Shown: positions 27,629-39,425, counted from the stretch's first letter. The stretch is DNA of 64,000 nucleotides from Pseudomonas fluorescens Q2-87 (GCF_000281895.1 NZ_CM001558.1:872556-936555), one strand, 5' to 3'. The notes: generated by a model from the sequence alone, not told the origin. Program-made: numbers and translations.

Positions 27629-28486
27629 TTAGCTGAGGTCGCGGTGGCGAACCTGGACATTCTTCAGGGATTGTTGCAGGAGCTGACCCAGGCGTTCGGT
27701 CAGGTAGACAGAGCGGTGATGGCCACCGGTACAGCCGATGGCAATGGTGACATAGGCGCGGTTGCTCGCGGCAAAGCGAGGCAGCCATTTGAGCAGGTAG
27801 CTGGAAATATCCTGGTACATCTCCTCGACATCCGGCTGTGCGGCCAGGTAGTCGATCACCGGCTGGTCGAGCCCGGACTGCTCGCGCAATTCCGGCTTCC
27901 AGTAGGGATTGGGCAGGCAGCGCACATCGAACACCAGGTCGGCGTCTACCGGCATGCCGCGCTTGAACCCGAACGACTCCACCAAGAATGCCGTGCCCGG
28001 CTCCGGCTGGTTCAGCAGGCGCAACTTGATCGTGTCGCGCAATTGATACAGGTTCAGGTGCGTGGTGTTGACCTTCAGGTCCGCAAGGTCGGCGATGGGC
28101 CCGAGCAATTGGCTTTCGTCGTCGATGGCTTCGGCCAGGGAGCGATTGGCATTGCTCAGTGGGTGACGCCGGCGGGTTTCGGAGAAGCGCTTGAGCAGTG
28201 TTTCTTCATCGGCGTCCAGATAAAGCACATCGCATTGGATGTGCCGGCTGCGCACTTCTTCCAGCAGCTCGGGAAACCGCGACAAATGGCTTGGCAGGTT
28301 GCGCGCATCGATGGAGACAGCCACCAGCGGCTGCGCCAGCTCGGTATGGATCAGGGCGCGCTCGGCCAGTTCCGGCAGCAGGCCGGCGGGCAGGTTATCG
28401 ATGCAATAGTAGCCACTGTCCTCAAGCACGTTGAGGGCCGTGCTTTTACCGGAGCCGGAGCGGCCACTGACGATGATCATGCGCAT
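27629..28486 (-). CDS. rapZ: RNase adapter protein RapZ
   Basis: 285-aa P-loop protein. Walker A is GRSGSGKST at about residues 8-16, and a C-terminal domain contains [15 protein letters not shown], which in E. coli binds GlcN6P and the sRNA GlmZ. In enterobacteria RapZ directs RNase E to GlmZ; pseudomonads lack that circuit, so the target here is unknown. It starts 2 nt after the ptsN stop and ends 15 nt before ptsO. Confidence 0.95.
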   Translation of the reverse strand: MRMIIVSGRSGSGKSTALNVLEDSGYYCIDNLPAGLLPELAERALIHTELAQPLVAVSIDARNLPSHLSRFPELLEEVRSRHIQCDVLYLDADEETLLKRFSETRRRHPLSNANRSLAEAIDDESQLLGPIADLADLKVNTTHLNLYQLRDTIKLRLLNQPEPGTAFLVESFGFKRGMPVDADLVFDVRCLPNPYWKPELREQSGLDQPVIDYLAAQPDVEEMYQDISSYLLKWLPRFAASNRAYVTIAIGCTGGHHRSVYLTERLGQLLQQSLKNVQVRHRDLS

Positions 28487-28488
28487 TG

Positions 28489-28953
28489 TTAATGACCGTT
28501 CTGCTCGTCCAGGACTACCTGATACAAGGCTTCGTTGCTCGGTGCGCTGCGCAGTTTTTCGCGCACTTCCTTGCGGTCCAGCATGCTGGCGATCTGGCGC
28601 AGCAGCTCAAGATGCGCATCGGTCGCCGCTTCCGGAACCAGCAATACGAACAGCAGGTCGACCGGTGCGCCGTCGATGGCGTCGAAATCTATGGCGGCTT
28701 CAAGGTGCAACAGTGCGCTGATTGGCGCGGCACAGCCCTTGAGGCGGCAGTGAGGAATGGCGATGCCGTTGCCAAAACCGGTGGAACCGAGTTTTTCACG
28801 GGCAACCAGGGCCTCGAAGACGTCCTGCATTTCCAGATCCGGCACTTCGCGGTGGATCAGGTTGGCGATTTGTTCGAGGGCTTTCTTTTTACTGCCACCC
28901 GGCGCGTTCACCATGGAACGGCCGGGGGTCAGGATGGATTCTAGTCGGATCAT
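28489..28953 (-). CDS. ptsN: PTS IIA-like nitrogen regulatory protein EIIA-Ntr
   Basis: 154-aa EIIA domain of the fructose type with phosphorylation site His68 in GIAIPHCRL. It receives phosphate from NPr and regulates potassium uptake, RpoN-dependent promoters and carbon storage in pseudomonads according to its phosphorylation state. 12 nt downstream of hpf in the standard order rpoN-hpf-ptsN-rapZ-ptsO. Confidence 0.96.
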   Translation of the reverse strand: MIRLESILTPGRSMVNAPGGSKKKALEQIANLIHREVPDLEMQDVFEALVAREKLGSTGFGNGIAIPHCRLKGCAAPISALLHLEAAIDFDAIDGAPVDLLFVLLVPEAATDAHLELLRQIASMLDRKEVREKLRSAPSNEALYQVVLDEQNGH

Positions 28954-28965
28954 GGATTGGGGGGG

Positions 28966-29274
28966 TTAACGACCGGTTGCGCCCTGAAGGAGGCTCTGGG
29001 TCTTTTCCTTATGCTTTTTGAGTTGGCGATCCAGCTTGTCGGTCAGCAGGTCAATTGCGGCATACATGTCTGTGTGCTCCGCGTTGGCAACCACCTCTCC
29101 GCCGGGAATATGCAACGTGGCTTCGATTTTCTGCAGCAGCTTCTCGACGTTCATCGTGACTTGCACGTTGGTGATCTTGTCGAAATGCCTCTCCAAACGG
29201 TCGAGTTTTTCGCCGATGTAGGTGCGCAGGGGTTCGGTCACTTCCAGTTGGTGTCCACTGATGTTGACTTGCAT
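28966..29274 (-). CDS. hpf: Ribosome hibernation promoting factor, short form
   Basis: 102-aa protein that binds the 30S decoding centre and helps form inactive 100S ribosomes in stationary phase. The sequence MQVNISGHQLEVTEPLR, a positively charged helix and the short length (no C-terminal dimerisation domain) identify the gammaproteobacterial short HPF. GAAGGAGA precedes the chosen start (29274). Confidence 0.95.
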   Translation of the reverse strand: MQVNISGHQLEVTEPLRTYIGEKLDRLERHFDKITNVQVTMNVEKLLQKIEATLHIPGGEVVANAEHTDMYAAIDLLTDKLDRQLKKHKEKTQSLLQGATGR

Positions 29275-29350
29275 ACAGCTTCTCCTTCGTTGCCAGTGCA
29301 TAAAGCGGCAGGCAGAAATGCCTGCCACTGGAACGCTGTGGCGTGGCCTG

Positions 29351-30844
29351 TTACATCAACCGCTTGCGTTCGCTCGAAGGTGCGATCCCGAGGGACTCGC
29401 GGTATTTGGCGACGGTACGGCGGGCCACCTGAATGCCTTGTGCCTCCAGTAAACCAGCGATCTTGCTGTCACTCAACGGCTTTTTCTGATTTTCCGCGGC
29501 CACCAGTTTTTTGATGATCGCGCGGATGGCCGTGGACGAGCATTCGCCGCCTTCGGAGGTGCTGACGTGGCTGGAGAAAAAGTATTTCAATTCATAGATG
29601 CCCCGTGGGGTATGCATGAATTTCTGCGTGGTTACCCGGGAAATCGTCGACTCGTGCATGCCCACTGCTTCGGCAATGTCATGCAGGACCAACGGTTTCA
29701 TCGCTTCGTCGCCATACTCCAGGAAGCCGCGCTGGTGCTCGACGATCTGGGTGGCCACTTTCATCAGGGTTTCGTTACGGCTTTGCAGGCTCTTGATGAA
29801 CCAGCGCGCTTCCTGCAACTGGTTGCGCATGAAGGTGTTGTCGGCGCTGGTGTCGGCGCGTCGAACGAAACCGGCGTACTGGGCGTTGACCCGCAGCTTG
29901 GGCACCGATTCCTGGTTCAGCTCCACCAGCCAGCGGTCGTTGTGCTTGCGCACGATCACGTCGGGCACCACGTATTCGGGTTCGGTGGATTCGATCTGCG
30001 AGCCGGGGCGCGGGTTGAGGCTCTGGACCAGCTCGATGACCTGGCGCAGCTCATCTTCCTTGAGCTTCATGCGGCGCATCAGTTGGCTGTAGTCCCGACC
30101 GCCGAGCAGGTCGATGTAGTCGGTGACCAGCCGCTTGGCTTCGGCCAGCCAAGGCGTCTTGACAGATAGCTGGCGCAATTGCAGCAGCAGGCATTCGCCC
30201 AGGTTGCGAGCGCCGATGCCGGCCGGTTCGAACTGCTGGATGCGATGCAGGACAGCCTCGATTTCGTCCAGCTCGATGTCCAGCTCAGGATCGAAGGCTT
30301 CGAGGATCTCTTCGAGGGTCTCGTCCAGGTAGCCCTGGTTGTTGATGCAATCGATCAGGGTGACGGCGATCAGGCGATCGGTGTCGGACATCGGCGCCAG
30401 GTTCAATTGCCACAGCAGGTGGCTTTGCAGGCTTTCGCCGGCGGATGTGCGGGTGGTGAAGTCCCACTCGTCGTCATCGCTGCTCGGCAGGCTGCTGGCG
30501 CTGGTCTGGTAGACATCTTCCCAGGCTGTGTCCACCGGAAGGTCGTTGGGGATGCGTTCGTTCCATTCGCCATCCTCGAGGTTATCCACCGTCGGGGCGG
30601 CTTCCTGGTAGGACGGTTCCGGGATTTCCGTGTTGCTCTTCTGCTCGATGTTGTCGGCCAGCGGATCGGTGTTGTCGAAATCGTCGCCTTCTTCCTGGCG
30701 TTCGAGCATCGGATTGGACTCCAGCGCCTCCTGGATTTCCTGTTGCAGGTCCAGGGTCGACAATTGGAGCAGGCGGATGGCCTGTTGCAGCTGCGGTGTC
30801 ATCGTCAGCTGCTGGCCCATTCTCAAGACTAGCGATGGTTTCAT
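29351..30844 (-). CDS. rpoN: RNA polymerase sigma-54 factor RpoN
   Basis: 497-aa alternative sigma factor for nitrogen, motility and many catabolic promoters. Region I is glutamine-rich ([26 protein letters not shown], abridged), followed by an acidic region II, a core-binding domain and the C-terminal RpoN box [10 protein letters not shown] that reads the -24 element. The upstream region contains a good -10 (TATAAT on the minus strand, 30922-30927) without a clear -35. Confidence 0.98.
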   Translation of the reverse strand: MKPSLVLRMGQQLTMTPQLQQAIRLLQLSTLDLQQEIQEALESNPMLERQEEGDDFDNTDPLADNIEQKSNTEIPEPSYQEAAPTVDNLEDGEWNERIPNDLPVDTAWEDVYQTSASSLPSSDDDEWDFTTRTSAGESLQSHLLWQLNLAPMSDTDRLIAVTLIDCINNQGYLDETLEEILEAFDPELDIELDEIEAVLHRIQQFEPAGIGARNLGECLLLQLRQLSVKTPWLAEAKRLVTDYIDLLGGRDYSQLMRRMKLKEDELRQVIELVQSLNPRPGSQIESTEPEYVVPDVIVRKHNDRWLVELNQESVPKLRVNAQYAGFVRRADTSADNTFMRNQLQEARWFIKSLQSRNETLMKVATQIVEHQRGFLEYGDEAMKPLVLHDIAEAVGMHESTISRVTTQKFMHTPRGIYELKYFFSSHVSTSEGGECSSTAIRAIIKKLVAAENQKKPLSDSKIAGLLEAQGIQVARRTVAKYRESLGIAPSSERKRLM

Positions 30845-30952
30845 GGCAGGGGCTTAACACCTTATTCGCCGGCGCACATGCGCCATCCACTACAGGGCGC
30901 CGAAGCGCCAAACTTAAGCAAATTATATGCCTGAAACTGAAGTGTTTGCCTA

Positions 30953-30982
30953 GGGCGTCGCCATAATAAATTAGCGACGCCC
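30953..30982 (-). promoter_or_regulatory. Hairpin with AT-rich loop between lptB and rpoN
   Basis: GGGCGTCGC and GCGACGCCC form a perfect 9-bp stem enclosing a 12-nt AT-rich loop. No T-tract follows on either strand. It lies 26 bp downstream of lptB and just upstream of the putative rpoN -10, so it may separate the LPS-transport transcript from the rpoN transcript. Confidence 0.5.
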
Positions 30983-31007
30983 GGGTGATTTGCCAGACAC
31001 TTTGCGC

Positions 31008-31733
31008 TTACAGGCGGAACTCATGGCCCAAGTACACTTCCTTGACCAGGTCATTGGCCAGGATGGCCGCGGAATCGCCTTCGGCGATCAGTTGGCCATC
31101 ATTGACGATATAGGCGGTTTCGCAGATATCCAGGGTCTCGCGCACGTTGTGGTCGGTGATCAGCACGCCGATCCCCTTGGCCTTGAGGTGGTGGATGATC
31201 TGCTTGATGTCACCTACCGAGATCGGGTCCACGCCGGCAAACGGCTCGTCGAGCAGGATGAATTTCGGTGCGGTGGCCAGGGCGCGGGCGATTTCCACGC
31301 GACGGCGTTCGCCGCCGGACAGGCTCATGCCCAGGTTGTCGCGAATGTGGCTGATGTGGAATTCCTGCAGCAGGCTTTCCAGCTCCTGGCGGCGACCGGC
31401 CTTGTCGAGTTCCTTGCGGGTCTCGAGGATGGCCATGATGTTGTCGGCCACCGACAGTTTGCGGAAGATCGACGCTTCTTGCGGCAGATAGCCGATACCG
31501 GCCTTCGCACGGCCGTGCATCGGCTGGTGACTGACGTCCAGGTCGTCGATCAGTACGCGACCCTGATCGGCCTGGACCAGCCCGACGATCATGTAGAAAC
31601 AGGTGGTCTTGCCCGCGCCGTTAGGGCCGAGCAGGCCGACGATCTGGCCGCTTTCGATGGACAGGCTGACGTCGCGCACGACCTGGCGGCTCTTGTAGCT
31701 CTTGGCCAGGTGCTGAGCTTTCAGAGTTGCCAT
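31008..31733 (-). CDS. lptB: LPS export ABC transporter ATP-binding protein LptB
   Basis: 241-aa ATPase driving LPS extraction by LptB2FG. Walker [10 protein letters not shown] (near 36), signature [15 protein letters not shown], Walker [14 protein letters not shown] and the switch His (LITDHNVRE) are all present. Start overlaps the lptA stop by 1 nt (shared base at 31733), indicating coupled translation. Confidence 0.97.
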   Translation of the reverse strand: MATLKAQHLAKSYKSRQVVRDVSLSIESGQIVGLLGPNGAGKTTCFYMIVGLVQADQGRVLIDDLDVSHQPMHGRAKAGIGYLPQEASIFRKLSVADNIMAILETRKELDKAGRRQELESLLQEFHISHIRDNLGMSLSGGERRRVEIARALATAPKFILLDEPFAGVDPISVGDIKQIIHHLKAKGIGVLITDHNVRETLDICETAYIVNDGQLIAEGDSAAILANDLVKEVYLGHEFRL

Positions 31734-32278
31734 TACTGGGCCTTCTGCTCGGTTTTCTTTTTAGGCTGGATCACCATGTCGATCCGCGGACGCTGCTCGG
31801 TCACCTTGCTGCCGGTGGCGCGACCGGCGCTGGCGAGTTTCTTGTTGGTGTCGTAGACGATTTTCTCGCCCTGGGTGACGTTGTTGTCTTTGTCGACGAC
31901 CTTGGCGCGGTCGATCAGCACAACGCGGTCCTGGGAGGCGTGGTACTGGATGGTCACGCCATAACCCTGCACAGGCTTGGTATCGCCAGCGGTCTGCAAC
32001 TGCTCGAAATAGGCGAGGTTGCCCACCGAGGTCACCACATCGATGTCGCCGGTCTGGGTACGGGTAATGGTCACGGTGTTGCCGGTGACCTTCATCGAGC
32101 CCTGGGTGATGATCACGTCACCTTTATAGGTGGCTACGCCGTTCTTGTCGTCCAGTTGGGCGTCGTCGGCCTGGATGCGGATAGGTTGGTCGCGGTCGGT
32201 GGGAAGAGCCCAGGCGCTCGCGCTTCCCAGTGCTGCGCCCAGACTGAGCAAAATAGGGAGGGTTTTAGCGAGCTTCAT
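31733..32278 (-). CDS. lptA: LPS transport periplasmic protein LptA
   Basis: 181-aa protein with a cleavable signal peptide (about 1-24, ending SAWA). A beta-jellyroll OstA-like domain forms the periplasmic LPS bridge ([23 protein letters not shown] region). A Lys-rich tail follows. Overlaps lptC by 14 nt upstream and lptB by 1 nt downstream. Confidence 0.96.
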   Translation of the reverse strand: MKLAKTLPILLSLGAALGSASAWALPTDRDQPIRIQADDAQLDDKNGVATYKGDVIITQGSMKVTGNTVTITRTQTGDIDVVTSVGNLAYFEQLQTAGDTKPVQGYGVTIQYHASQDRVVLIDRAKVVDKDNNVTQGEKIVYDTNKKLASAGRATGSKVTEQRPRIDMVIQPKKKTEQKAQ

Positions 32279-32834
32279 ACTGTCCTCTTACGTTCGATAG
32301 CAGGTGTATCCTGCTTTCCTTCAAATACGCCTTCATTCCCGTGCCGGTCGATACACCACCGGCGCCGTCGATTCTAACGGGTTGCTCGGTCTGCGCATAT
32401 TGTTGCTGCGGGAACACGGTCATGCGAGTGCTGGTGATGATGGTCGTGCGATTTTTCTCATCGGTCCGGGCAACGCGTACCGAGTCGATCAGTTCCACTT
32501 CGGTGCCGCCGGAATTGACTTCGGCGTGCTCGCTCTGCACGTGCCACGGAAACTCGGTGCCGCGGAACATGTTCAGGTCCGGCTTGGTCACCAGCGTAAT
32601 ATCGGTGGCCTTGACGTGGTCGACCTTGTCGGACGTCATTTCATACTGCACTTTGCCGTCAGGCAGGTATTGCAGCGTATGGGTATTGGTGGCGTACCAG
32701 TCGATTTTTTCCTCGATCTGGACCGCGGGTTGGTCGAGAAACCGTTCCGGGCTGATATTCCAGTAGCCCACCGCGGCGAAAATCGCCGCGATACAGCCAA
32801 ACACCAGGATGGTGCGGATCTTTTTGCTTAGCAT
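32265..32834 (-). CDS. lptC: LPS export protein LptC
   Basis: 189-aa bitopic protein with an N-terminal membrane helix (ILVFGCIAAIFAAVGYW) and a periplasmic jellyroll that receives LPS from LptB2FG and passes it to LptA. The ATG at 32834 gives the known N-terminus MLSKKIRT; its frame ends inside the start region of lptA. Confidence 0.95.
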   Translation of the reverse strand: MLSKKIRTILVFGCIAAIFAAVGYWNISPERFLDQPAVQIEEKIDWYATNTHTLQYLPDGKVQYEMTSDKVDHVKATDITLVTKPDLNMFRGTEFPWHVQSEHAEVNSGGTEVELIDSVRVARTDEKNRTTIITSTRMTVFPQQQYAQTEQPVRIDGAGGVSTGTGMKAYLKESRIHLLSNVRGQYEAR

Positions 32835-32841
32835 GATTGGC

Positions 32842-33366
32842 TCACAGGTACGCGGCGTTGGCCGCTTCGAGGCGGCCCTGGGCACGCAGGATCAGTTCAC
32901 AGAATTCGCGGGCCGCCCCTTCGCCGCCTCGCGCCGTGGTGATGCCGTGGGCGTGTTCGCGTACGAAGCCGGCCGCGTTGGCAACCGCCATGCCCAGGCC
33001 AACACGGCGGATCACCGGCAGGTCTGGCAGGTCGTCACCCAGGTACGCCACTTGTTCATAGCTTAGGTTGAGTTGACCCAGAAGCTCGTCCAGCACCACG
33101 AGTTTGTCCTCGCGTCCCTGATAAAGGTGCGGGATGCCGAGGTTCTTCGCGCGTCGCTCCACTACCGGAGTCTTGCGGCCGCTGATGATAGCGGTTTGCA
33201 CGCCGGCGGCCATCAGCATCTTGATGCCTTGGCCGTCGAGGGTGTTGAAGGTCTTGAACTCGCTGCCATCCTCGAGGAAATACAGGCGACCGTCGGTCAG
33301 CACGCCGTCCACGTCGAATACCGCCAGCTTGATGGCTTTGCCGCGTTGCAACAGGTCTTCATTCAT
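32842..33366 (-). CDS. kdsC: 3-deoxy-D-manno-octulosonate 8-phosphate phosphatase KdsC
   Basis: 174-aa HAD phosphatase releasing Kdo from Kdo-8-P. Motif I is FDVDGVLTDG (nucleophile Asp19 region), and motif III/IV includes YLGDDLPDLPVI. The short C1-type cap expected of KdsC is present. It abuts kdsD directly (33366/33367). Confidence 0.96.
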   Translation of the reverse strand: MNEDLLQRGKAIKLAVFDVDGVLTDGRLYFLEDGSEFKTFNTLDGQGIKMLMAAGVQTAIISGRKTPVVERRAKNLGIPHLYQGREDKLVVLDELLGQLNLSYEQVAYLGDDLPDLPVIRRVGLGMAVANAAGFVREHAHGITTARGGEGAAREFCELILRAQGRLEAANAAYL

Positions 33367-34341
33367 TTACATGACTCCCGCACGCAGCAAGTCGTGCATG
33401 TTCAGGGCGCCCACCGGACGGTCTTCGTCGTCGACGACCACCAGGGCGTTGATCTTGTGGTCTTCCATGATTTTCAGGGCCTCGGCGGCGAGCATCTCGG
33501 GCCGGGCCGTCTTGCCGTGGGGTGTCATGACCTGGTCGATGGTCGCACTGTGGATATCGATGGTGCGGTCCAAGGTGCGGCGCAAGTCGCCGTCGGTGAA
33601 GATCCCGGCGAGCTTGCCATCGGCTTCGAGTACCACGGTCATGCCCAGGCCCTTGCGGGTCATTTCCATGAGCGCGTCCTTGAGCAGCGTGCCGCGCTGC
33701 ACCCATGGCAACTCCTGGCCGGCATGCATCACGTTCTCGACTTTCAGCAGCAGGCGACGGCCCAGGGCGCCACCGGGATGGGAGAAGGCGAAGTCTTCGG
33801 CAGTGAACCCCCGGGCTTCCAGCAGGGCCACGGCCAGGGCATCGCCCATCACCAGGGCGGCGGTGGTGGAGGAAGTCGGCGCCAGGTTCAACGGGCACGC
33901 TTCATGCTCGACATGAACGTTGAGATTCACTTCGGCGGCCTTGGCCAGCGCGGAATCCGGATTGCCGGTGATGCTGATCAACTGGATGCCCAGGCGTTTG
34001 ATCAGCGGCAGCAACGTGATGATTTCATTGGTTGAGCCTGAGTTGGACAGGGCCAGGATAACGTCGTCCCGGGTGATCATGCCCATGTCGCCGTGGCTGG
34101 CTTCGGCCGGATGGACGAAAAACGCCGTGGTGCCCGTACTCGCCAGGGTGGCGGCGATCTTGTTGCCGATATGTCCGGACTTGCCCATGCCGACCACGAC
34201 CACGCGGCCCTTGCTGGCCAGAATCATCTCGCATGCGCGTACGAAATCAGCGTCGATATGGGGCAGCAAGCCTTGTACGGCTTCGAGCTCGAGGCGGATG
34301 GTACGTTGTGCCGATTGAATCAGGTCGCTGGATTGGCTCAT
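33367..34341 (-). CDS. kdsD: Arabinose-5-phosphate isomerase KdsD
   Basis: 324-aa enzyme interconverting ribulose-5-P and arabinose-5-P, the first step to Kdo. It has an N-terminal SIS domain (VVGMGKSGHIGNKIAATLASTGT, LSNSGSTNEI) and two C-terminal CBS domains (about 205-324). The start at 34341 matches the family; the longer frame has no ribosome site. First gene of the minus-strand Kdo/Lpt/RpoN block, divergent from mlaF over 274 bp. Confidence 0.96.
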   Translation of the reverse strand: MSQSSDLIQSAQRTIRLELEAVQGLLPHIDADFVRACEMILASKGRVVVVGMGKSGHIGNKIAATLASTGTTAFFVHPAEASHGDMGMITRDDVILALSNSGSTNEIITLLPLIKRLGIQLISITGNPDSALAKAAEVNLNVHVEHEACPLNLAPTSSTTAALVMGDALAVALLEARGFTAEDFAFSHPGGALGRRLLLKVENVMHAGQELPWVQRGTLLKDALMEMTRKGLGMTVVLEADGKLAGIFTDGDLRRTLDRTIDIHSATIDQVMTPHGKTARPEMLAAEALKIMEDHKINALVVVDDEDRPVGALNMHDLLRAGVM

Positions 34342-34615
34342 GTCAGAAATCGTATAGCCCAATGAAAAGGCGGCGATTATAGCGGCAATGAACAATTCCC
34401 TCACGTAAGTTCGTCATGCTTTGTTCGAATGGTCCGTCAGGTCGATATAAAGTGGGCCTTTTACTGGCGAGCGGACTGAATGGGCACGGGCTTGGGCCTT
34501 GGGCGCATGGTGGTTGCAGTGATATAGTTCGCCGCTGGTTCGGGTACCCGGCGTCATCGACGTCTGTCGACTGGCCAGGGCATTCGAATGTGAGGCTGCA
34601 TCGCAAGGAGTTTAG
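34342..34615. other. Divergent promoter region kdsD / mlaF
   Basis: 274 bp without a gene. On the plus strand TATAGT at 34523-34528 is a plausible -10 for the mla operon with a poor -35 (TTGGGC, 18 bp upstream). No palindrome long enough to propose an operator was found. Confidence 0.35.
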
Positions 34616-35425
34616 ATGAGTGCCGACAACGCCTACGCGGTCGAGCTGAAGGGATTGTCCTTCAAGCGAGGGACGCGCAGCATCTTCAATGACATCGATA
34701 TTCGCATTCCACGCGGCAAGGTCACCGGCATCATGGGGCCTTCCGGGTGCGGCAAGACCACGCTGCTGCGCCTGATGGGCGCACAACTGCGGCCCAGCGC
34801 CGGCGAAGTCTGGGTCAATGGCCAGAATCTTCCCGAGCTGTCGCGTAGCGACCTTTTCGATGCGCGCAAGCACATGGGCGTGCTGTTCCAGAGCGGTGCG
34901 CTGTTCACAGACCTCGACGTGTTCGAGAACGTGGCATTTCCCCTGCGGGTGCATACCGACCTGCCGGAAGAGATGATCCGCGACATCGTGCTGCTCAAGT
35001 TGCAGGCCGTCGGGCTGCGTGGCGCCATCGACCTGATGCCGGACGAGTTGTCCGGTGGCATGAAGCGTCGGGTCGCACTGGCGCGGGCGATCGCCCTCGA
35101 CCCGAAGATCCTCATGTACGACGAACCCTTCGTCGGGCAGGACCCGATCGCCATGGGCGTACTCGTGCGCCTGATCCGCCTGCTCAACGATGCGCTGGGC
35201 ATCACCAGCATCGTGGTATCCCACGACTTGGCCGAGACCGCCAGCATCGCTGACTACATCTATGTAGTCGGCGATGGCCAGGTGCTGGGGCAGGGGACGC
35301 CCCAGCAGTTGCAGGATTCGGACAACCCGCGCATTCGCCAATTCATGAAGGGTGATCCGGACGGGCCGGTGGCGTTCCATTTTCCGGCCACGGATTACCG
35401 TACCGATCTGTTGGGGAAGCGCTGA
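34616..35425 (+). CDS. mlaF: Mla phospholipid transport ATP-binding protein MlaF
   Basis: 269-aa ATPase of the MlaFEDB inner-membrane complex that maintains outer-membrane lipid asymmetry. Walker A is GPSGCGKTT (near 40), signature [14 protein letters not shown], Walker [20 protein letters not shown] lies 6 nt before the ATG. The stop overlaps the mlaE start by 1 nt. Confidence 0.96.
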   Translation: MSADNAYAVELKGLSFKRGTRSIFNDIDIRIPRGKVTGIMGPSGCGKTTLLRLMGAQLRPSAGEVWVNGQNLPELSRSDLFDARKHMGVLFQSGALFTDLDVFENVAFPLRVHTDLPEEMIRDIVLLKLQAVGLRGAIDLMPDELSGGMKRRVALARAIALDPKILMYDEPFVGQDPIAMGVLVRLIRLLNDALGITSIVVSHDLAETASIADYIYVVGDGQVLGQGTPQQLQDSDNPRIRQFMKGDPDGPVAFHFPATDYRTDLLGKR

Positions 35426-36222
35426 TGCGCAAAAAATCATTGTTGGAAAGGATTCGTCTGTTCGGCCGTTCCGGCATCGACGTAGTGGCGGTGCTGGGCC
35501 GCTCCTCGTTGTTCCTGATGCACGCATTGCTCGGGCGCAGCTCGACCGGTGGCGGTTTTGGCCTGCTGGTCAAGCAGTTGCATTCGGTGGGCGTGATGTC
35601 CCTGGTGATCATCGTCGTCTCGGGGATTTTCATCGGCATGGTGCTGGCGCTGCAGGGCTTCAGCATCTTGTCCAGCTACGGTTCGGAGCAGGCGGTCGGG
35701 CAGATGGTTGCGCTGACACTGTTGCGTGAGCTCGGGCCCGTGGTCACCGCGCTGCTGTTCGCCGGGCGTGCCGGTTCGGCGCTGACGGCCGAAATCGGTA
35801 ACATGAAATCCACCGAACAGTTGTCCAGCCTGGAAATGATCGGTGTCGACCCGCTTAAATACATCGTTGCCCCACGCCTGTGGGCCGGTTTCATTTCCCT
35901 ACCGGTGCTGGCGATGATCTTCAGCGTCGTCGGGATCTGGGGAGGCTCGTGGGTGGCCGTCGACTGGCTGGGGGTCTATGAAGGCTCCTACTGGTCCAAC
36001 ATGCAGAACAGCGTCGACTTTCTCGACGATGTGCTCAATGGCGTGATCAAGAGTGCCGTATTCGCCTTCGTGGTGACCTGGATCGCCGTGTTTCAAGGCT
36101 ATGACTGTGAGCCCACGTCAGAGGGGATCAGCCGTGCCACCACCAAGACCGTGGTATACGCCTCGCTGGCGGTCCTGGGCCTTGACTTTATTCTGACCGC
36201 CTTGATGTTTGGAGATTTCTGA
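35425..36222 (+). CDS. mlaE: Mla phospholipid transport permease MlaE
   Basis: 265-aa inner-membrane permease with about five or six helices and the MlaE family features [12 protein letters not shown] and [25 protein letters not shown]. It forms a dimer at the core of the Mla complex. Overlaps both neighbours by 1 nt. Confidence 0.96.
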   Translation: MRKKSLLERIRLFGRSGIDVVAVLGRSSLFLMHALLGRSSTGGGFGLLVKQLHSVGVMSLVIIVVSGIFIGMVLALQGFSILSSYGSEQAVGQMVALTLLRELGPVVTALLFAGRAGSALTAEIGNMKSTEQLSSLEMIGVDPLKYIVAPRLWAGFISLPVLAMIFSVVGIWGGSWVAVDWLGVYEGSYWSNMQNSVDFLDDVLNGVIKSAVFAFVVTWIAVFQGYDCEPTSEGISRATTKTVVYASLAVLGLDFILTALMFGDF

Positions 36223-36689
36223 TGCAAAACCGCACCCTGGAAATCGGTGTCGGCCTTTTCCTGCTGGCTGGCATCCTGGCTTTGCTGCTGCTGGCCCTGC
36301 GGGTCAGTGGACTGGCGCCGACCGCGAGCACCGATACTTATAAACTTTACGCCAACTTCGACAATATCGCCGGTTTGACGGTCAGAGCCAAGGTGACGAT
36401 GGCCGGTGTCACTATCGGCAAGGTCACGGCAATCGATCTGAATCGCGAGGACTTTACCGGTCGGGTGACGCTGCAGTTGGAAAAGCGCGTGGATAACCTG
36501 CCAACCGATTCCACTGCATCTATCCTCACGGCTGGGCTGCTGGGTGAGAAATACATCGGCATCAGCGTGGGTGGGGAAGACACCGTGCTCAAGGACGGTG
36601 GGGTGATCCACGACACGCAGTCATCGCTGGTGCTTGAGGACCTGATCGGTAAATTCCTGCTCAATACCGTTAGCAAAGACGCCAAATGA
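36222..36689 (+). CDS. mlaD: Mla transport substrate-binding protein MlaD
   Basis: 155-aa protein with one N-terminal membrane helix and a single MCE domain (about 38-118: LYANFDNIAGLTVRAKVTMAG). MlaD forms a hexameric ring above MlaE through which lipid passes. Overlaps mlaE by 1 nt. Confidence 0.96.
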   Translation: MQNRTLEIGVGLFLLAGILALLLLALRVSGLAPTASTDTYKLYANFDNIAGLTVRAKVTMAGVTIGKVTAIDLNREDFTGRVTLQLEKRVDNLPTDSTASILTAGLLGEKYIGISVGGEDTVLKDGGVIHDTQSSLVLEDLIGKFLLNTVSKDAK

Positions 36690-36700
36690 GGAGCTTTTGA

Positions 36701-37354
36701 ATGATCTCTATCTTGCGACGTAGCCTGTTGGTGTTGCTTGCGGCGCTGCCGCTGATGGCCAGCGCCGTGGCTGCGCCTTCGGCACACGACATCATCCAGG
36801 ACACGACGACCCGGTTGTTGGCGGACCTTGCCGCCAATAAAGAGAAGTACAAGCAGGACCCAAGCGCGTTCTATGACGCGCTGAACGGTATTGTCGGTCC
36901 TGTGGTGGATGCCGACGGCATCTCCAAGAGCATCATGACCGTCAAGTATTCGCGCAAGGCAACCCCAGCGCAGATGACGCGTTTCCAGGAAAACTTCAAG
37001 CGCAGCCTGATGCAGTTCTATGGCAATGCCTTGCTCGAGTACAACAACCAGGGCATCACCGTTTCGCCGGCCAAGGACGAAAGCGGTACCCGCACCAGCG
37101 TCGACATGCAGGTCAAGGGCAACAATGGCGCGGTCTACCCTGTTTCCTACACGCTCGAGAAAATCAACGACGAGTGGAAAGTGCGCAACGTGATCATCAA
37201 TGGCATCAACATCGGCAAGCTGTTCCGTGATCAGTTCGCCGACGCCATGCAGCGCAACGGCAACAACCTGGACAAGACCATCGACGGTTGGGCCGGTGAA
37301 GTCGCCAAGGCCAAGGAAGTCACCGAAGAAGCCAAAGAGAAGCAGGAACAATGA
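36701..37354 (+). CDS. mlaC: Mla periplasmic phospholipid-binding protein MlaC
   Basis: 217-aa periplasmic shuttle between MlaA in the outer membrane and MlaFEDB. Signal peptide about 1-25 (ends AVAAP); Tol-Tol-Ttg2 domain with FKRSLMQFYGNALLEY and IINGINIGKLFRDQF. A short Lys/Glu-rich tail (KAKEVTEEAKEKQEQ) follows. Overlaps mlaB by 4 nt. Confidence 0.96.
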   Translation: MISILRRSLLVLLAALPLMASAVAAPSAHDIIQDTTTRLLADLAANKEKYKQDPSAFYDALNGIVGPVVDADGISKSIMTVKYSRKATPAQMTRFQENFKRSLMQFYGNALLEYNNQGITVSPAKDESGTRTSVDMQVKGNNGAVYPVSYTLEKINDEWKVRNVIINGINIGKLFRDQFADAMQRNGNNLDKTIDGWAGEVAKAKEVTEEAKEKQEQ

Positions 37355-37656
37355 CCGAGTCGGCCGTTCGTCTGGGCGAGGCTGGCGAGCTGCTGGTCAG
37401 CGGTGTGCTGGACTATCGCACCGGCCCGGCGCTGCGCAAGCAGGGCCAGGCGCTGATCAAGTCCGTCAGTGCCGCGCAGGTGGTCATCGACTGCTCGGCG
37501 GTGCAGAAGTCCAGCAGCGTCGGCTTGTCGTTGCTGCTGTGTTTCATGCGGGACGCCAAGGCGGCCGGCAAGACGTGGAGCATCCGTGGGATGCCCGAAG
37601 ACATGCGCGAAATAGCCCAGGTCAGCGAACTGACCGAGCTGCTGGCGCACCCCTGA
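37351..37656 (+). CDS. mlaB: Mla STAS-domain protein MlaB
   Basis: 101-aa STAS-domain protein that binds MlaF and stabilises the transport ATPase. The phosphorylation-loop-like segment QKSSSVGLSLLLCF corresponds to the conserved Ser/Thr region of MlaB. ATGA overlap with mlaC. Its transcript meets a terminator at 37671. Confidence 0.93.
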   Translation: MTESAVRLGEAGELLVSGVLDYRTGPALRKQGQALIKSVSAAQVVIDCSAVQKSSSVGLSLLLCFMRDAKAAGKTWSIRGMPEDMREIAQVSELTELLAHP

Positions 37657-37670
37657 CCCACATCCTTGGG

Positions 37671-37724
37671 AAAGCCCCCCGTCAGAGTCCTGCTTTGCGG
37701 GGTTCGCAGGCCCGGGGCTTTTTT
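37671..37724 (+). terminator. Branched intrinsic terminator after mlaB
   Basis: Outer stem AAAGCCCC (37671-37678) with GGGGCTTT (37714-37721), inner stem CCTGC/GCAGG, and six Ts starting at 37719. It separates the mla operon from ibaG-murA. Confidence 0.75.
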
Positions 37725-37770
37725 GTATGATGTGCGACCCGCGCGCACAGGGCGCCGATTGAGGTTGAGC

Positions 37771-39298
<1,528 letters not shown>

Positions 39299-39309
39299 TT
39301 CCGGCTGCC

Positions 39310-39366
39310 TGGACGCAGGGAGGCGTCCACCGATTTGTTTCGATCGAGGGTGGTTACACCCTCGAT
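39310..39366 (+). promoter_or_regulatory. Two tandem hairpins between murA and hisG
   Basis: TGGACGC/GCGTCCA (39310-39329, 6-nt loop) is followed by ATCGAGGGTG/CACCCTCGAT (39343-39366, perfect 10-bp stem, GTTA loop). Neither is followed by a T-tract. The second lies 60 nt before the hisG ATG. There is no His-codon run, so a classical his attenuator is unlikely. Confidence 0.55.
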
Positions 39367-39425
39367 GTGTGTCCGGCGCCGCTTGCGCCCGGGCATGAGT
39401 ACCTTGATAAGGACTGACGTTTCCC

